IMG/VR virus record: IMGVR_UViG_3300002835_000015
Location: 62,001 to 126,000 of that record
Strand: one strand, 5' to 3'
From: a virus
DNA length: 64,000 nt
The position numbers and the translations under genes were made by a program. The notes under the pieces were generated by a model. It made no database searches. It was not told where the DNA came from and was given only the letters and a program-made list of their open reading frames with translations. Position 1 is the stretch's first letter. Every line of letters begins with the position of its first letter. This document shows positions 17,676 through 25,844 of this stretch, in pieces.

Positions 17676-17704
17676 ATTATACCGCCTTGGGGGCCATAAG
17701 TCAA
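17676..17704 (-). promoter_or_regulatory. Sigma-70-type promoter for the dnaE unit
   Basis: On the minus strand TTGACT (17704-17699) and TATAAT (17681-17676) are separated by exactly 17 bases, near-consensus for host sigma-70. The spacer overlaps the right arm of a GGGGGTCAT...ATGGCCCCC inverted repeat (17687-17713). The start codon at 17639 lies about 30 bases below the expected start site. It would drive the polymerase genes early. Confidence 0.8.
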
Positions 17705-17727
17705 TATGACCCCCATTCAAAATTTAA

Positions 17728-18714
17728 TTACCAACTCTTACACGCCCAATATCGACTTTTCCACTTTGGACCCGGATTATCACAATTGTGTCTAGCTCTG
17801 AAACTCTTACGTCTTTCTGGAATGTTTTTCTTAATTGTCATATTTGGATCGCCAAATCTAACAATAACAACATTTCCACTCTCATTTTTGACGTATACTG
17901 CAAACTTTTTAGGACCATTAGAAGTTCTAAATGGTTTATTAAGAGTAACTTTTCTTCCTTGGTACTCGCTGCCTTCACCCATATACATTAAGACTCTGCC
18001 ATCTTTTTCGTAATAGCCTTTGCGTCTGTATGTATAAACTTCTCCAGTTTTTGTATCTTGATATTCATATGAACCTTCTGTTTCTTCTTCATCGTCGCCG
18101 GTATATTCATCTTCGTATTTCCCCGGTTCATAGTATTTAACGAAATCATATACATTTTGTATATAGATTTCTGCTTTGGAAATCATATCCTTAGTCCAAT
18201 CTTGGAATTCTACTGACAACTGCATAACTTTTAATTTTGTGACTATTTCCATAAGCTGATCGTGCATTTTTTGTATTTGCTCAAGAGCCATTTCATCACC
18301 ACCATCAGATTGAGCTTTTTTCCAAGCTTCTGGATCTGGACGATCTTTGTCGCCCCTTTTTGCTGGCTTGTAGTTTTTACCTTCACGTTCTTTTTTCTTA
18401 CGTATATTTTCCCATAAGCCGGGTTTTTCTGCTGCAATATCATACTCTTCTACTTCTTCGCCAAAGTCTTCATACTCTGCTTGAGTTGGGATATAAAAAT
18501 TTTCTTCTGTGATTTCTTCTTCGTATCCATAATTTTCCATTTGCAATTTAAAATCAGCCGCTTCTACGCACCCACAATCTGCGGTAGCTTGACCAATACA
18601 AATTGCCACTCTTTGAGAATTATCTGGATATTCTTTTTTCATAACTTCGCTACCCATGCATCGTGCTACGAACTTATCTTTGTCTTCATCTTTATTTCTT
18701 TTAGGAAGTGGCAT
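17728..18714 (-). CDS. Conserved phage protein with head-associated C-terminal signature
   Basis: The 328-residue product has an N-terminal Cys-containing part (FVARCMGSEVMKKEY, QRVAICIGQA), a motif GLWENIRKKKEREG then GDKDRPDPEAWKKAQ near residue 105, an acidic linker (EYTGDDEEETEGS), and the C-terminal signature GDPNMTIKKNIPERRKSFR followed by ARHNCDNPGPKWK. I recognise this last block from phage prohead-associated and unclassified structural proteins, where it ends the chain with ...YWACK. TTGGAGAC precedes the ATG chosen. It lies among replication genes, away from visible virion genes, so a packaging or head role is tentative. Confidence 0.55.
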   Translation of the reverse strand: MPLPKRNKDEDKDKFVARCMGSEVMKKEYPDNSQRVAICIGQATADCGCVEAADFKLQMENYGYEEEITEENFYIPTQAEYEDFGEEVEEYDIAAEKPGLWENIRKKKEREGKNYKPAKRGDKDRPDPEAWKKAQSDGGDEMALEQIQKMHDQLMEIVTKLKVMQLSVEFQDWTKDMISKAEIYIQNVYDFVKYYEPGKYEDEYTGDDEEETEGSYEYQDTKTGEVYTYRRKGYYEKDGRVLMYMGEGSEYQGRKVTLNKPFRTSNGPKKFAVYVKNESGNVVIVRFGDPNMTIKKNIPERRKSFRARHNCDNPGPKWKSRYWACKSW

Positions 18715-19573
18715 AATTGTCTCCAAGTATTAGTTTTTTAGCGTCGTTAAAAATGTTATCTAAGCTTTCTCTGGGTATTCTATTTCTAAAATAGTTGTAA
18801 GCACCCAACACCATTATGTCATTTGGATCTTTAGTTATTTCTAGCCATCCAACGAAATAATTCCAAACCCTGTCCTCTAAGACTAGTCTATATTTAACAC
18901 CTTCTGGTCTACCAAATCTATGTAACCATCCTAGTTGTGGTAAGCATATTGCCCGTCCACCATTTCTTCTAAATTTTTCGTGTATATATCCTTCTTCTCC
19001 ACCAAATCCTTTGAAGTGCTTATTAAAGCCTAGCCAGTTTTTTGTCTCGCATGAAAAAAGTCCAAGCCCCATCATTGGTATATCAAAAGGTTCTCCCTTT
19101 TCGTAAGCTTCTGTATTTGTCCCCCATGTTCCAAACATATCTCCACGCCAAGCGGGATCAAATTGAGTTGAATAACTAACTTGATCGTCATATATCATTG
19201 GTCCTTGTATTATATCTTTGCAGTCTGGATTACTTTCATAGTATTTTAATAGCGATTCTATTGCACCGGGCTTGATTAAAACGTGGCAGTCAATAGATAT
19301 TGCATATTTACCAGACGAGTTAGAAAATATTTCATTTCTTACTGCTGTACTAGCCTTTTCTTCATATGGTATATATTTTACGTGATTTCTAAGCCACCCA
19401 GATACGTCTTTAACAGCCTGCCCGTGCTTTCCTGTTGGATTATTGTCTATAATTATTATCTCATAGTCAATATTTTTTAGTATCTCTTGGTACATTACTA
19501 ACGATTGAGTGGTAAAATACACTCCATCAAAATCGTCATATGTAGCCATTCCTATTGTAAGTAATTTACTCAT
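18701..19573 (-). CDS. Family 2 glycosyltransferase
   Basis: The 290-residue enzyme begins KLLTIGMATYDDFDGVYFTTQSL, the GT2 N-terminus, has IDYEIIIIDNNPTGKHG (nucleotide-binding DN) and SSGKYAISIDCHVLIKPGAIE (the D-x-D site read as D-C-H). LGLFSCETKNWLGFNKHFKG and FGGEEGYIHEKFRRNGG give the typical W-x-x-F...E-D/E region with catalytic acids. AAAAGGAAAT marks the ATG chosen. It lies outside the main glycosylation island, between a nuclease gene and the head-signature gene. Confidence 0.85.
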   Translation of the reverse strand: MSKLLTIGMATYDDFDGVYFTTQSLVMYQEILKNIDYEIIIIDNNPTGKHGQAVKDVSGWLRNHVKYIPYEEKASTAVRNEIFSNSSGKYAISIDCHVLIKPGAIESLLKYYESNPDCKDIIQGPMIYDDQVSYSTQFDPAWRGDMFGTWGTNTEAYEKGEPFDIPMMGLGLFSCETKNWLGFNKHFKGFGGEEGYIHEKFRRNGGRAICLPQLGWLHRFGRPEGVKYRLVLEDRVWNYFVGWLEITKDPNDIMVLGAYNYFRNRIPRESLDNIFNDAKKLILGDNYATS

Positions 19574-19584
19574 ATTTCCTTTTC

Positions 19585-20607
19585 TCAACCGGGAGCAGAA
19601 TAGAATCCAATATCAAATCCTGACCTTGTACAATCCTTTATGGTTTGTTCCATACCATTAGTTTTTATGCTATTCTCTATATATATACACATGTTCTGGT
19701 CGGTTTCGGGCCACTTGTTTTTGCAATAATGGCACAATTTAGTGCATTTCCAGTTCTCTCTATTGGGCGAAATTGGCTGTGGTTTTTCATTCTTTTTGAT
19801 GTCTAGAAACCTTTCCTTTAGCATCTCCAAGAACCTTTTTTCATCAGCTTTATCAAAACACATCGAAAATGGACCACCATCCTTAATAAAAAAGATACTC
19901 ATTATTGACTGCTTGTACTGGGGGAAGAGCTTAGAAATTGCATAATTATATAGCAATAACTGAGGATCTGAACATAGCTTACCATATGTCTTTTCCTCGC
20001 CGGTTGCCCAATCTAGCCTACGACCTGTCTTCCAATCTATTACTTCAATAATACCTTCTTCTGTTTCTGTTACTAAGTCAATAGTACCCTTAATAGCAAG
20101 CTGCCCTTTTATCTTTTGACCATTTACTTCATACTCATAGAAAGCCCAATCTTCATCGATTGGTATATCAAAGTGAGGCTCTGCCGCCACTATTTTCCTT
20201 AGTCTTGGATCAAACTGACCATTGTTATATCTAACAGCGTCAAAACACATTTTTAAACAATCTTCTCTATCTTTTTTGGTAAATTTATTATGAGAAGATC
20301 TATTAGAATAATAATCAAAACTAAGATTTAAAAGTTTATCTATTATCTTATCTGTCAAAAATTCATTTTTATCAATGATAATAGACCCTAAAGCATCATC
20401 TTGAAATTGTATTTTTTTGATCTTTAGATTTTGTTGAATTTTTTCTTTGGTTTTAGCTAATATTTCCATAACCTTGTGGACAATAGTACCCATATCTGCA
20501 CGTTTACCAGACGGTTGATTAAATCCTAAGTTATAAGTAATAAAATAACTCATTTGACAATATTCATATTGGTTATATGAAGAACTTCTAATATAAGTAC
20601 ATAACAT
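19585..20607 (-). CDS. Cas4/RecB-like PD-(D/E)XK nuclease with C-terminal Cys cluster
   Basis: This 340-residue protein shows the RecB-nuclease order: GTIVHKVMEIL (His of motif I), IKGTIDLVTE (motif II Asp), IIEVIDWKTGR (D-x-x... motif III with Lys) and SDPQLLLYNYAISKLF (QxxxY). A C-terminal cysteine set, CTKLCHYC plus CIYIE, with an N-terminal C in YEYCQMSYF, matches the 4Fe-4S brace of Cas4, AddB and similar phage exonucleases. It probably resects DNA ends for the RecA-type recombinase encoded upstream. No CRISPR genes are nearby. Confidence 0.82.
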   Translation of the reverse strand: MLCTYIRSSSYNQYEYCQMSYFITYNLGFNQPSGKRADMGTIVHKVMEILAKTKEKIQQNLKIKKIQFQDDALGSIIIDKNEFLTDKIIDKLLNLSFDYYSNRSSHNKFTKKDREDCLKMCFDAVRYNNGQFDPRLRKIVAAEPHFDIPIDEDWAFYEYEVNGQKIKGQLAIKGTIDLVTETEEGIIEVIDWKTGRRLDWATGEEKTYGKLCSDPQLLLYNYAISKLFPQYKQSIMSIFFIKDGGPFSMCFDKADEKRFLEMLKERFLDIKKNEKPQPISPNRENWKCTKLCHYCKNKWPETDQNMCIYIENSIKTNGMEQTIKDCTRSGFDIGFYSAPG

Positions 20608-21291
20608 TTATTGTTCCTTTGTTATTAATTTGCATAGCTCTATAAATCTCTCTTGACTTAATTCCCACTTCATTTTATTTATATCTTTGTGTAACCACTG
20701 GATATTGTCTGTCGTATACCCTAGATCACTGTTTATTCTGTCTAATGATGCGGTTTGTACTGTTGGTTTTTCTCCAAACTTTGGGAATTGTAATTCTAAT
20801 CCAGACAAAGAACATTTTCTATTTTGCATTTTAAATTGTTGCCATAGATCATCAACAGTAATTTGAAAATTAATCTTTCTTTTTTTCGCTCCATGCTTTA
20901 ATGAATAAAAATACCTTGCTGGTATAGTGTGATGTTTTCTATTATTTTCTATTGCTATTTGGAATTTTGAACTTTTAGTGTGTTCTCTCTCTGTAATTCC
21001 ATGTTTTTCTAGAGCCTTTTTTACTATAGCTTTTCTTTGAAATCCTGCAAGTATAGCTACGTCTTTTAGACTTAAATTTTGTTTGATATAATACTCTTCA
21101 AGGAATTCTTTGGTCAATATTTTAGAACTATCTTTTAAGTTAGATCTATACAGGCCATATTTTTTTATATATTGACTTATTGAATTATGAGAATTGATAT
21201 TGAATTCTTTAGCTATTTGGTTAATGCTCTTTCTTTGTTTAATATAATGCTCTTCAAGAAATTCTTTGGTTAAAAGATCTTTTGGTTTCAT
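20608..21291 (-). CDS. HNH-type putative homing endonuclease with HTH repeats
   Basis: The 227-residue product has two N-terminal repeats of a short DNA-binding helix-turn-helix (LTKEFLEEHYIKQRKSINQIA and LTKEFLEEYYIKQNLSLKDVA). The C-terminal nuclease has KCSLSGLELQF, ASLDRINSDLGYTTDNIQWLH, the DRI...G...N-x-Q-W variant of the HNH/beta-beta-alpha-metal fold. TAAGGAG seven bases before the ATG fixes the start; a candidate GTGTATA promoter lies 36 bases upstream. It sits between the dNMP kinase and nuclease genes, a usual place for a freestanding homing gene. Confidence 0.8.
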   Translation of the reverse strand: MKPKDLLTKEFLEEHYIKQRKSINQIAKEFNINSHNSISQYIKKYGLYRSNLKDSSKILTKEFLEEYYIKQNLSLKDVAILAGFQRKAIVKKALEKHGITEREHTKSSKFQIAIENNRKHHTIPARYFYSLKHGAKKRKINFQITVDDLWQQFKMQNRKCSLSGLELQFPKFGEKPTVQTASLDRINSDLGYTTDNIQWLHKDINKMKWELSQERFIELCKLITKEQ

Positions 21292-21326
21292 ATTATGCTC
21301 CTTAGTGAAGGACTTTAGTACATAAT

Positions 21327-21336
21327 ATGTATACAC
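21327..21336 (-). promoter_or_regulatory. Candidate phage-type promoter element GTGTATACAT
   Basis: On the minus strand GTGTATACAT ends 35 bases before the homing endonuclease start at 21291, in the 53-base gap after the dNMP kinase stop. It shares the GTGTATA core with seven other sites in the window. Promoter role is inferred. Confidence 0.35.
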
Positions 21337-21344
21337 ATAAAATA

Positions 21345-22085
21345 CTAATTTCTCCAAAAGGTATTATTCTTGAGTTCGTCACATAGAACTTCTAGTGTCA
21401 TATTATGATTATCAATTACTGTATCAAAATTGTGCCAATCAAATCTGTCGCTATCTAATGATGATTCTGATTCAGAATCACTATTGAACATGTTCCTAGT
21501 TAATCTTATAACTATTCCGCCATTGTCCTTGATAGCCTTGACTTCGTTTGGGAATCTAACATCTGGAACAATAGCCAACTGAGAATCTTCATTTAGTATT
21601 TTGTTTATTGTTGCGTGTACCCAAGCATCTGACTTAACCCGTCTTATTATTTTAGTTCCAAAGTATTCTAAAAACTCTCTATGAGTCATATTTCCAGTTT
21701 TATTTGTTGGGGTTGGCATTTCTTCCCATAGAAATGGGGTATGTTCATTCTTTTGATCGTCAGTGCCATATACATTCTTAGAATTGAGTCCAAATAAATT
21801 AACTGACATGTCTTTCAAGTAATCTGCGAAATGGTACACCTTGACATAAGGCCACAATTCTTTTTCTGCATACTCAATAAAAATTGAGTCTTTTCTAGTA
21901 ACATCAAATATTCCATATCCACTTGTTCCAGTTATATCCTGAGTATTTATTAGTAGGTTGCCATCGTCGCTGATAGCAAAATCATTAATCATAGACCTTT
22001 CTTTCAGCACTTGGCCATTAATATAATTCGCTACTGTGTTTTTACCAGACTGTTTTCTACCAGAAATCCCAATAATTTTAACCAT
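21345..22085 (-). CDS. Deoxynucleoside monophosphate kinase
   Basis: The 246-residue enzyme has a P-loop variant GISGRKQSGKNTVANYI at the N-terminus and resembles T4 gp1-type dNMP kinases: MSVNLFGLNSKNVYGTDDQKNEHTPFLWEEM, MTHREFLEYFGTKIIRR, AWVHATINKI and IVPDVRFPNEVKAI are characteristic. It phosphorylates dNMPs to dNDPs for replication. The gene overlaps the primase stop by eight bases and follows the helicase-primase pair in one transcript. Confidence 0.9.
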   Translation of the reverse strand: MVKIIGISGRKQSGKNTVANYINGQVLKERSMINDFAISDDGNLLINTQDITGTSGYGIFDVTRKDSIFIEYAEKELWPYVKVYHFADYLKDMSVNLFGLNSKNVYGTDDQKNEHTPFLWEEMPTPTNKTGNMTHREFLEYFGTKIIRRVKSDAWVHATINKILNEDSQLAIVPDVRFPNEVKAIKDNGGIVIRLTRNMFNSDSESESSLDSDRFDWHNFDTVIDNHNMTLEVLCDELKNNTFWRN

Positions 22086-23118
22086 TTATTGTTCCCCTAA
22101 CCTGTGGTATGATAATATTCTGTATTTGTTCGACTCTCATCTCGCCAACGTCTTTGGTTGGTATTTTGGGGAAAGATAACTTATACATTCTACCCAATTG
22201 TCTTTGGAGTTGAACTTTTGCCTCTCGACCCGCTTGATCATTGTCTAGTAAGACTATTATATGAGTGAGGGGCATTTTAGACAGTTTTAATTCTTGTTCT
22301 TTGCTAAGATTCCTACCAAAAAGACTCATTGACTGAGTAATACCAGCTTCATATAGTCTCCAAACATCGCCCTGTCCTTCTACTAGAAATAATGATGATG
22401 TTTGTTTAACACTTTCTATAGCTCGGTGATAGTTATAAAAGAAATATCTCTTATCAAACCCCTTTGGGTCTAGAAGAAACTTTGGGCTTCTATATTCTTT
22501 TATAGACCTTGCTATACAAGCTATTACTTTATCGCCCGTATCATTATGAATGGGGACTACTGATCTTTCGTATAATTTTGATCCACGATCATAACAATCT
22601 CCAACATCAAAATGAACTAAAGTTTCTGGTTTGAATCCCCTAGATATAAAATATTGTGACGGTGTTTTTACGCATTCTTCTATTTCAATTGCTGGATAAT
22701 TATCATCTAGTTTAACTTTAGAGTTTATTGTGTTTACTAGTTTATTAAAGTCATCTTCTTTTATTGGTTCTTTAACAATAGTTTTTTGAGATGAGCTTCT
22801 ATCTTTTTTGATACCTAGAAAATCACACGCCCATTTTAGAGCATCAGAAAATTCAGCCTCTACTCCAATCTCCTTTGAAAGTGATCCTCTTATAACTCCA
22901 AATATATCATTCCTGTATTGTTGCTGACAATCTCTAGTCCAGCATTTCCATATGCCTTTATCTTTAGAGAATGAGAATGCTCTTGGGTTATCGCTGCCTT
23001 CGTGGACAGGACAATTACAATAGATGTTATCTCCCAAAACTTCGTATTTCATACCTAGTTTTGAGAATACTTCTTCTGATTGCTCGTTAAGACTATTCTT
23101 GATCTTCTGCAAGTCCAT
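22078..23118 (-). CDS. DnaG-type DNA primase
   Basis: A 346-residue primase. The CHC2-type zinc-binding module uses C36, H39, C59 and C64 (CPVHEGSDNP, WKCWTRDC). The TOPRIM domain carries SLFLVEGQGDVWRLYEAG (the Glu) and IIVLLDNDQAGREAK (the D-x-D). The chain ends soon after TOPRIM, so the C-terminal helicase-binding region of bacterial DnaG is missing, as in many phage primases. It makes RNA primers at the fork. The start overlaps the DnaB-like helicase end by 26 bases, tying both to one replisome. Confidence 0.92.
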   Translation of the reverse strand: MDLQKIKNSLNEQSEEVFSKLGMKYEVLGDNIYCNCPVHEGSDNPRAFSFSKDKGIWKCWTRDCQQQYRNDIFGVIRGSLSKEIGVEAEFSDALKWACDFLGIKKDRSSSQKTIVKEPIKEDDFNKLVNTINSKVKLDDNYPAIEIEECVKTPSQYFISRGFKPETLVHFDVGDCYDRGSKLYERSVVPIHNDTGDKVIACIARSIKEYRSPKFLLDPKGFDKRYFFYNYHRAIESVKQTSSLFLVEGQGDVWRLYEAGITQSMSLFGRNLSKEQELKLSKMPLTHIIVLLDNDQAGREAKVQLQRQLGRMYKLSFPKIPTKDVGEMRVEQIQNIIIPQVRGTING

Positions 23119-24559
23119 TAATTTTTAGCTTATCTAATGTATTCTGATCTACCATACCAGTATCTCCAACTGGTTGATTCTTAAATTCATTACGTGTTTT
23201 AAGTTCTCTTAACTTGGCGTGAGATCCCTGCATTACCATGTTGATATAATCACCATCGTCCAAACCTCCACCATGCCTTGAAACAATTGGCACAAGCTTC
23301 CTATTGCCAGCATTTGGCCCATCTTCTGCTAGTTCTTCTGGAGATTTGATTTTGAATATACTGAATGATGTACATAGCCAAATCAATCTGTCCGATCCAG
23401 AAACAGCGTCTGTGCTTTCTTTTGTTATGCCGTCACGGTTCAATTGTACAAAGGACAAGCATGGTATGTCAAGCTTGACGCAAAGATTATGTAGCGATGT
23501 AATCTGAAAACCAAGTGCTTGGTACTCTTGTATATTATTAGTAATAGAAGTGGATGACATTAACTTAAGATAATCATATATAATAAGACAGTTATTTGTC
23601 TTGCCATTATCACCCATCTTGACTTCTTGCATAACCCAACGTTTAATTAGGTTAAGTATTTGTTCAAATGGTTTTCCAGCAACGCTAACATAACTATAAG
23701 GTATAGACTCAATCTTTTCAATTGCTTCCATTACCTTGCGTCGTTTTTCTTCATCTTCTGTAAACTTACCAGTGGCTACTTCATTGATTGGAACTCCACT
23801 TATGTTTGCCAATAGTCTATTTAAATGATCTTCCTTACTCATTTCAGTATCTAACATCAATACTGGAACTCCACCAGAAGATACATTTAATGCTACATTA
23901 TCAGCGAACACGCTTTTCCCAACTTTGGGTCGTGCTGATATTAAATCAACACACTTCCTTCGCAATCCACCGCCAATTGCTTCATCATACTTGTTGAAGC
24001 CGGTTGGAATGCCTATAATGTCACATTTATTTTCTTCTAGAAACTGTATATAATCTTTGGCATCCTTGCCAATCTTTTCTGGAAGATCGCCGCTATCATC
24101 TTCCCTTAAGAAATCAGTAACTGGATTCTCCAGTATTTGTATAATCTCATTTATAGACTCAGCACCAGTAACACTATCTACATCTTTATGAATTTTTGCA
24201 GTAAGACCTTTTATCTTACGTGCAAATTCAAACTTCTTCATCTGTATTGCAAAGCTAAACACATTATCTTTGTTGATTGGGAAGTCCATTAAAGACTTAA
24301 TATACTTCAACTCTTGATCTGTGTTTATGCTTTCAGAAAGATTCAACTGATCTGCTGCCGACAGTATTGATGGTATATCTACTTTCTGATCGTTGAGAAT
24401 AACCTTTTCAATGCACTTAAACAATATTTGATTATTCAAATGTCCGAAAGTATCTTGACTCACTACGTCAGATATAGCTACATATCCATCTATACCGTGC
24501 TGCAATAGTCCAGCTAAAACGGCTCTTTCTGATCCAATATCAGTTAGTTTAACTTCCAT
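23093..24559 (-). CDS. DnaB-type replicative helicase
   Basis: The 488-residue protein starts VKLTDIGSERAVLAGLLQHG (DnaB N-terminal domain) and continues into the RecA-like motor: IGIPTGFNKYDEAIGGGLRRKCVDLISARPKVGKSVFADN contains the Walker A loop, LMLDTEMSK is the H1a-type E, and NCLIIYDYLKLMSS is Walker B. SFVQLNRDG and VSGSDRL follow as motif H3 and H4. The ATG at 24559 directly follows the stop upstream and gives a normal DnaB start; an in-frame extension to 24637 overlaps the zinc-finger gene. It unwinds DNA ahead of the phage polymerase. Confidence 0.93.
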   Translation of the reverse strand: MEVKLTDIGSERAVLAGLLQHGIDGYVAISDVVSQDTFGHLNNQILFKCIEKVILNDQKVDIPSILSAADQLNLSESINTDQELKYIKSLMDFPINKDNVFSFAIQMKKFEFARKIKGLTAKIHKDVDSVTGAESINEIIQILENPVTDFLREDDSGDLPEKIGKDAKDYIQFLEENKCDIIGIPTGFNKYDEAIGGGLRRKCVDLISARPKVGKSVFADNVALNVSSGGVPVLMLDTEMSKEDHLNRLLANISGVPINEVATGKFTEDEEKRRKVMEAIEKIESIPYSYVSVAGKPFEQILNLIKRWVMQEVKMGDNGKTNNCLIIYDYLKLMSSTSITNNIQEYQALGFQITSLHNLCVKLDIPCLSFVQLNRDGITKESTDAVSGSDRLIWLCTSFSIFKIKSPEELAEDGPNAGNRKLVPIVSRHGGGLDDGDYINMVMQGSHAKLRELKTRNEFKNQPVGDTGMVDQNTLDKLKINGLAEDQE

Positions 24560-24560
24560 A

Positions 24561-24980
24561 TTATTTGCCGGTGCATCGATTGCAACGGTAGTAATCTCCA
24601 TGAACAAACTTGGGATCTTCCTTGAATGATTTTCCACAAACGTGGCACTCTACTTCTACTCTTTTATGTGGTTGACGGCGACGGGGTGTTCTCTCAAACT
24701 GTGGAGTTTCTACATCCTTAAACTCGCCCGTGTCTTTCCACTCGTTCTTTCTGGCTCTCACGGCTTCTTTTCTCCTAGTATTAGAATTACTATCCTGCTT
24801 AAAAACAGTAAAATCTTCATTCACGCTTGCAGGAGGCGTGGAAGATTGTATTTTCTTTATGCTTTCCTTTTTCACTTCTTTTGGAACGCTGGCTACGGTT
24901 GGACTATCACCAACTAGTGCTTTTAATAAAGCTTGCTTTTGCTCATCGTTAAGCATATTTATAAAATCGTTCATACTCAT
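24561..24980 (-). CDS. Zinc-finger protein upstream of helicase
   Basis: The 139-residue product has an N-terminal helix (MNDFINMLNDEQKQALLKAL), a disordered Lys/Ser-rich middle and a C-terminal C-x2-C...C-x2-C zinc finger (VECHVCGKSFKEDPKFVHGDYYRCNRC). This DNA-binding layout and the place between RecA-side genes and DnaB suggest an accessory role such as helicase loading or ssDNA binding. It overlaps the upstream gene by four bases. No named family is recognised. Confidence 0.65.
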   Translation of the reverse strand: MSMNDFINMLNDEQKQALLKALVGDSPTVASVPKEVKKESIKKIQSSTPPASVNEDFTVFKQDSNSNTRRKEAVRARKNEWKDTGEFKDVETPQFERTPRRRQPHKRVEVECHVCGKSFKEDPKFVHGDYYRCNRCTGK

Positions 24981-25453
24981 GATCGTTTACCTTTCTCAAG
25001 TAGTATATCGGCTTTTCTCTTTAGTTCAAATACTTTACCATCTAATGATTGTAGCCTAGCCTCTGCTACTTCTCTCATATTTTCTAGCGATGCAGCATAT
25101 GAATTACTATTAGCTAATATGTGCTTCTTAGATTCGTGCTTAGTATACTGACCAAACTCTTGACTATTCTTAACAATTAGCTTTTCCATTTGATCATTGC
25201 ACCAGTTCAATGCCACTTTATTCTTACTTATTTCGTCTTGAATGTAGGTAGCGTAACCATATAAAAGATATGCGGCATCAAATAGTTCTGTTTGTGTTAA
25301 CTTCCTAAGTTGATCAGAGGACATATCTGCTACAAACAAATATTCTTCTCTAAAAGAAGAGAACTTTGTATTACTCAAATTTATATAGTCATTAATTGAT
25401 GCTATATATTCTGCTAACTTATCAGATGCCTTTAATTCTTTGTCGCCACTCAT
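24977..25453 (-). CDS. Unknown helical protein in recombination/replication operon
   Basis: The 158-residue product is almost wholly alpha-helical, with heptad-like segments (LTQTELFDAAYLLYGYATYIQDEI and VAEARLQSLDGKVFELKRKADILL) that may form coiled coils. There are no cofactor motifs. It overlaps the Vsr-like nuclease by 32 bases and the zinc-finger gene by four. A scaffold or loader function near the helicase is possible, but I do not recognise it. Confidence 0.6.
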   Translation of the reverse strand: MSGDKELKASDKLAEYIASINDYINLSNTKFSSFREEYLFVADMSSDQLRKLTQTELFDAAYLLYGYATYIQDEISKNKVALNWCNDQMEKLIVKNSQEFGQYTKHESKKHILANSNSYAASLENMREVAEARLQSLDGKVFELKRKADILLEKGKRS

Positions 25454-25844
25454 CGTCGCTTTCTGAATATTTTAGGGTTATTAGTTCAATTCCATTCAAC
25501 TCACACCAGTTTATCTTATCATCGTCACGAACTTGACCTTTTATGAAGTCTGCTTTGCTCCTATGAAAGAATGGATTGTACTCATAGTGCTGCTCTCCAT
25601 GAACCTCAACCCCCAGTTTAATAGAAGGAATATAAAAGTCAAGGTACAGTACAGATTTTCTATGTAAGGCTGTGCTTCCCGGTAACTTTACTTCTTCTAG
25701 TATTCTATAACTATTGTAGATTTCTTTTAGTAAGTTTCTAGCCCGAATATGATATTTAGATCGCTTACGCTTGTCATCATTAAAAACATCATATCCAGTT
25801 AGATTCCACGCATATTCTTTACCATTTATGCCGGTAACTTTCAA
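25422..25844 (-). CDS. Vsr/DUF559-like nuclease next to RecA
   Basis: The 140-residue protein is a compact PD-(D/E)XK nuclease: SVLYLDFYIPSIKLGVEVHG gives the D...E-V-H-G core, then EQHYEYNPFFH, and INWCELNGIELITLKYSE closes the fold. It lacks the DNA-binding N-terminal module of the homing enzyme at 3619-4386. Overlaps of 4 bases with recA and 32 bases with the next gene show it is fully built into the recombination operon, so it may be a working repair or recombination nuclease and not a free mobile element. Confidence 0.7.
   Translation of the reverse strand: MKVTGINGKEYAWNLTGYDVFNDDKRKRSKYHIRARNLLKEIYNSYRILEEVKLPGSTALHRKSVLYLDFYIPSIKLGVEVHGEQHYEYNPFFHRSKADFIKGQVRDDDKINWCELNGIELITLKYSESDDEWRQRIKGI

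Noticed and set aside
17687-17713. GGGGGTCAT...ATGGCCCCC inverted repeat as terminator
   Set aside because: No T run follows on either strand; it overlaps the dnaE promoter and is more likely incidental or an operator.
19585-20607. Cas4 as part of a CRISPR system
   Set aside because: The protein has Cas4/RecB-type motifs, but no other cas genes or repeat arrays were seen; a phage recombination nuclease is the simpler reading.
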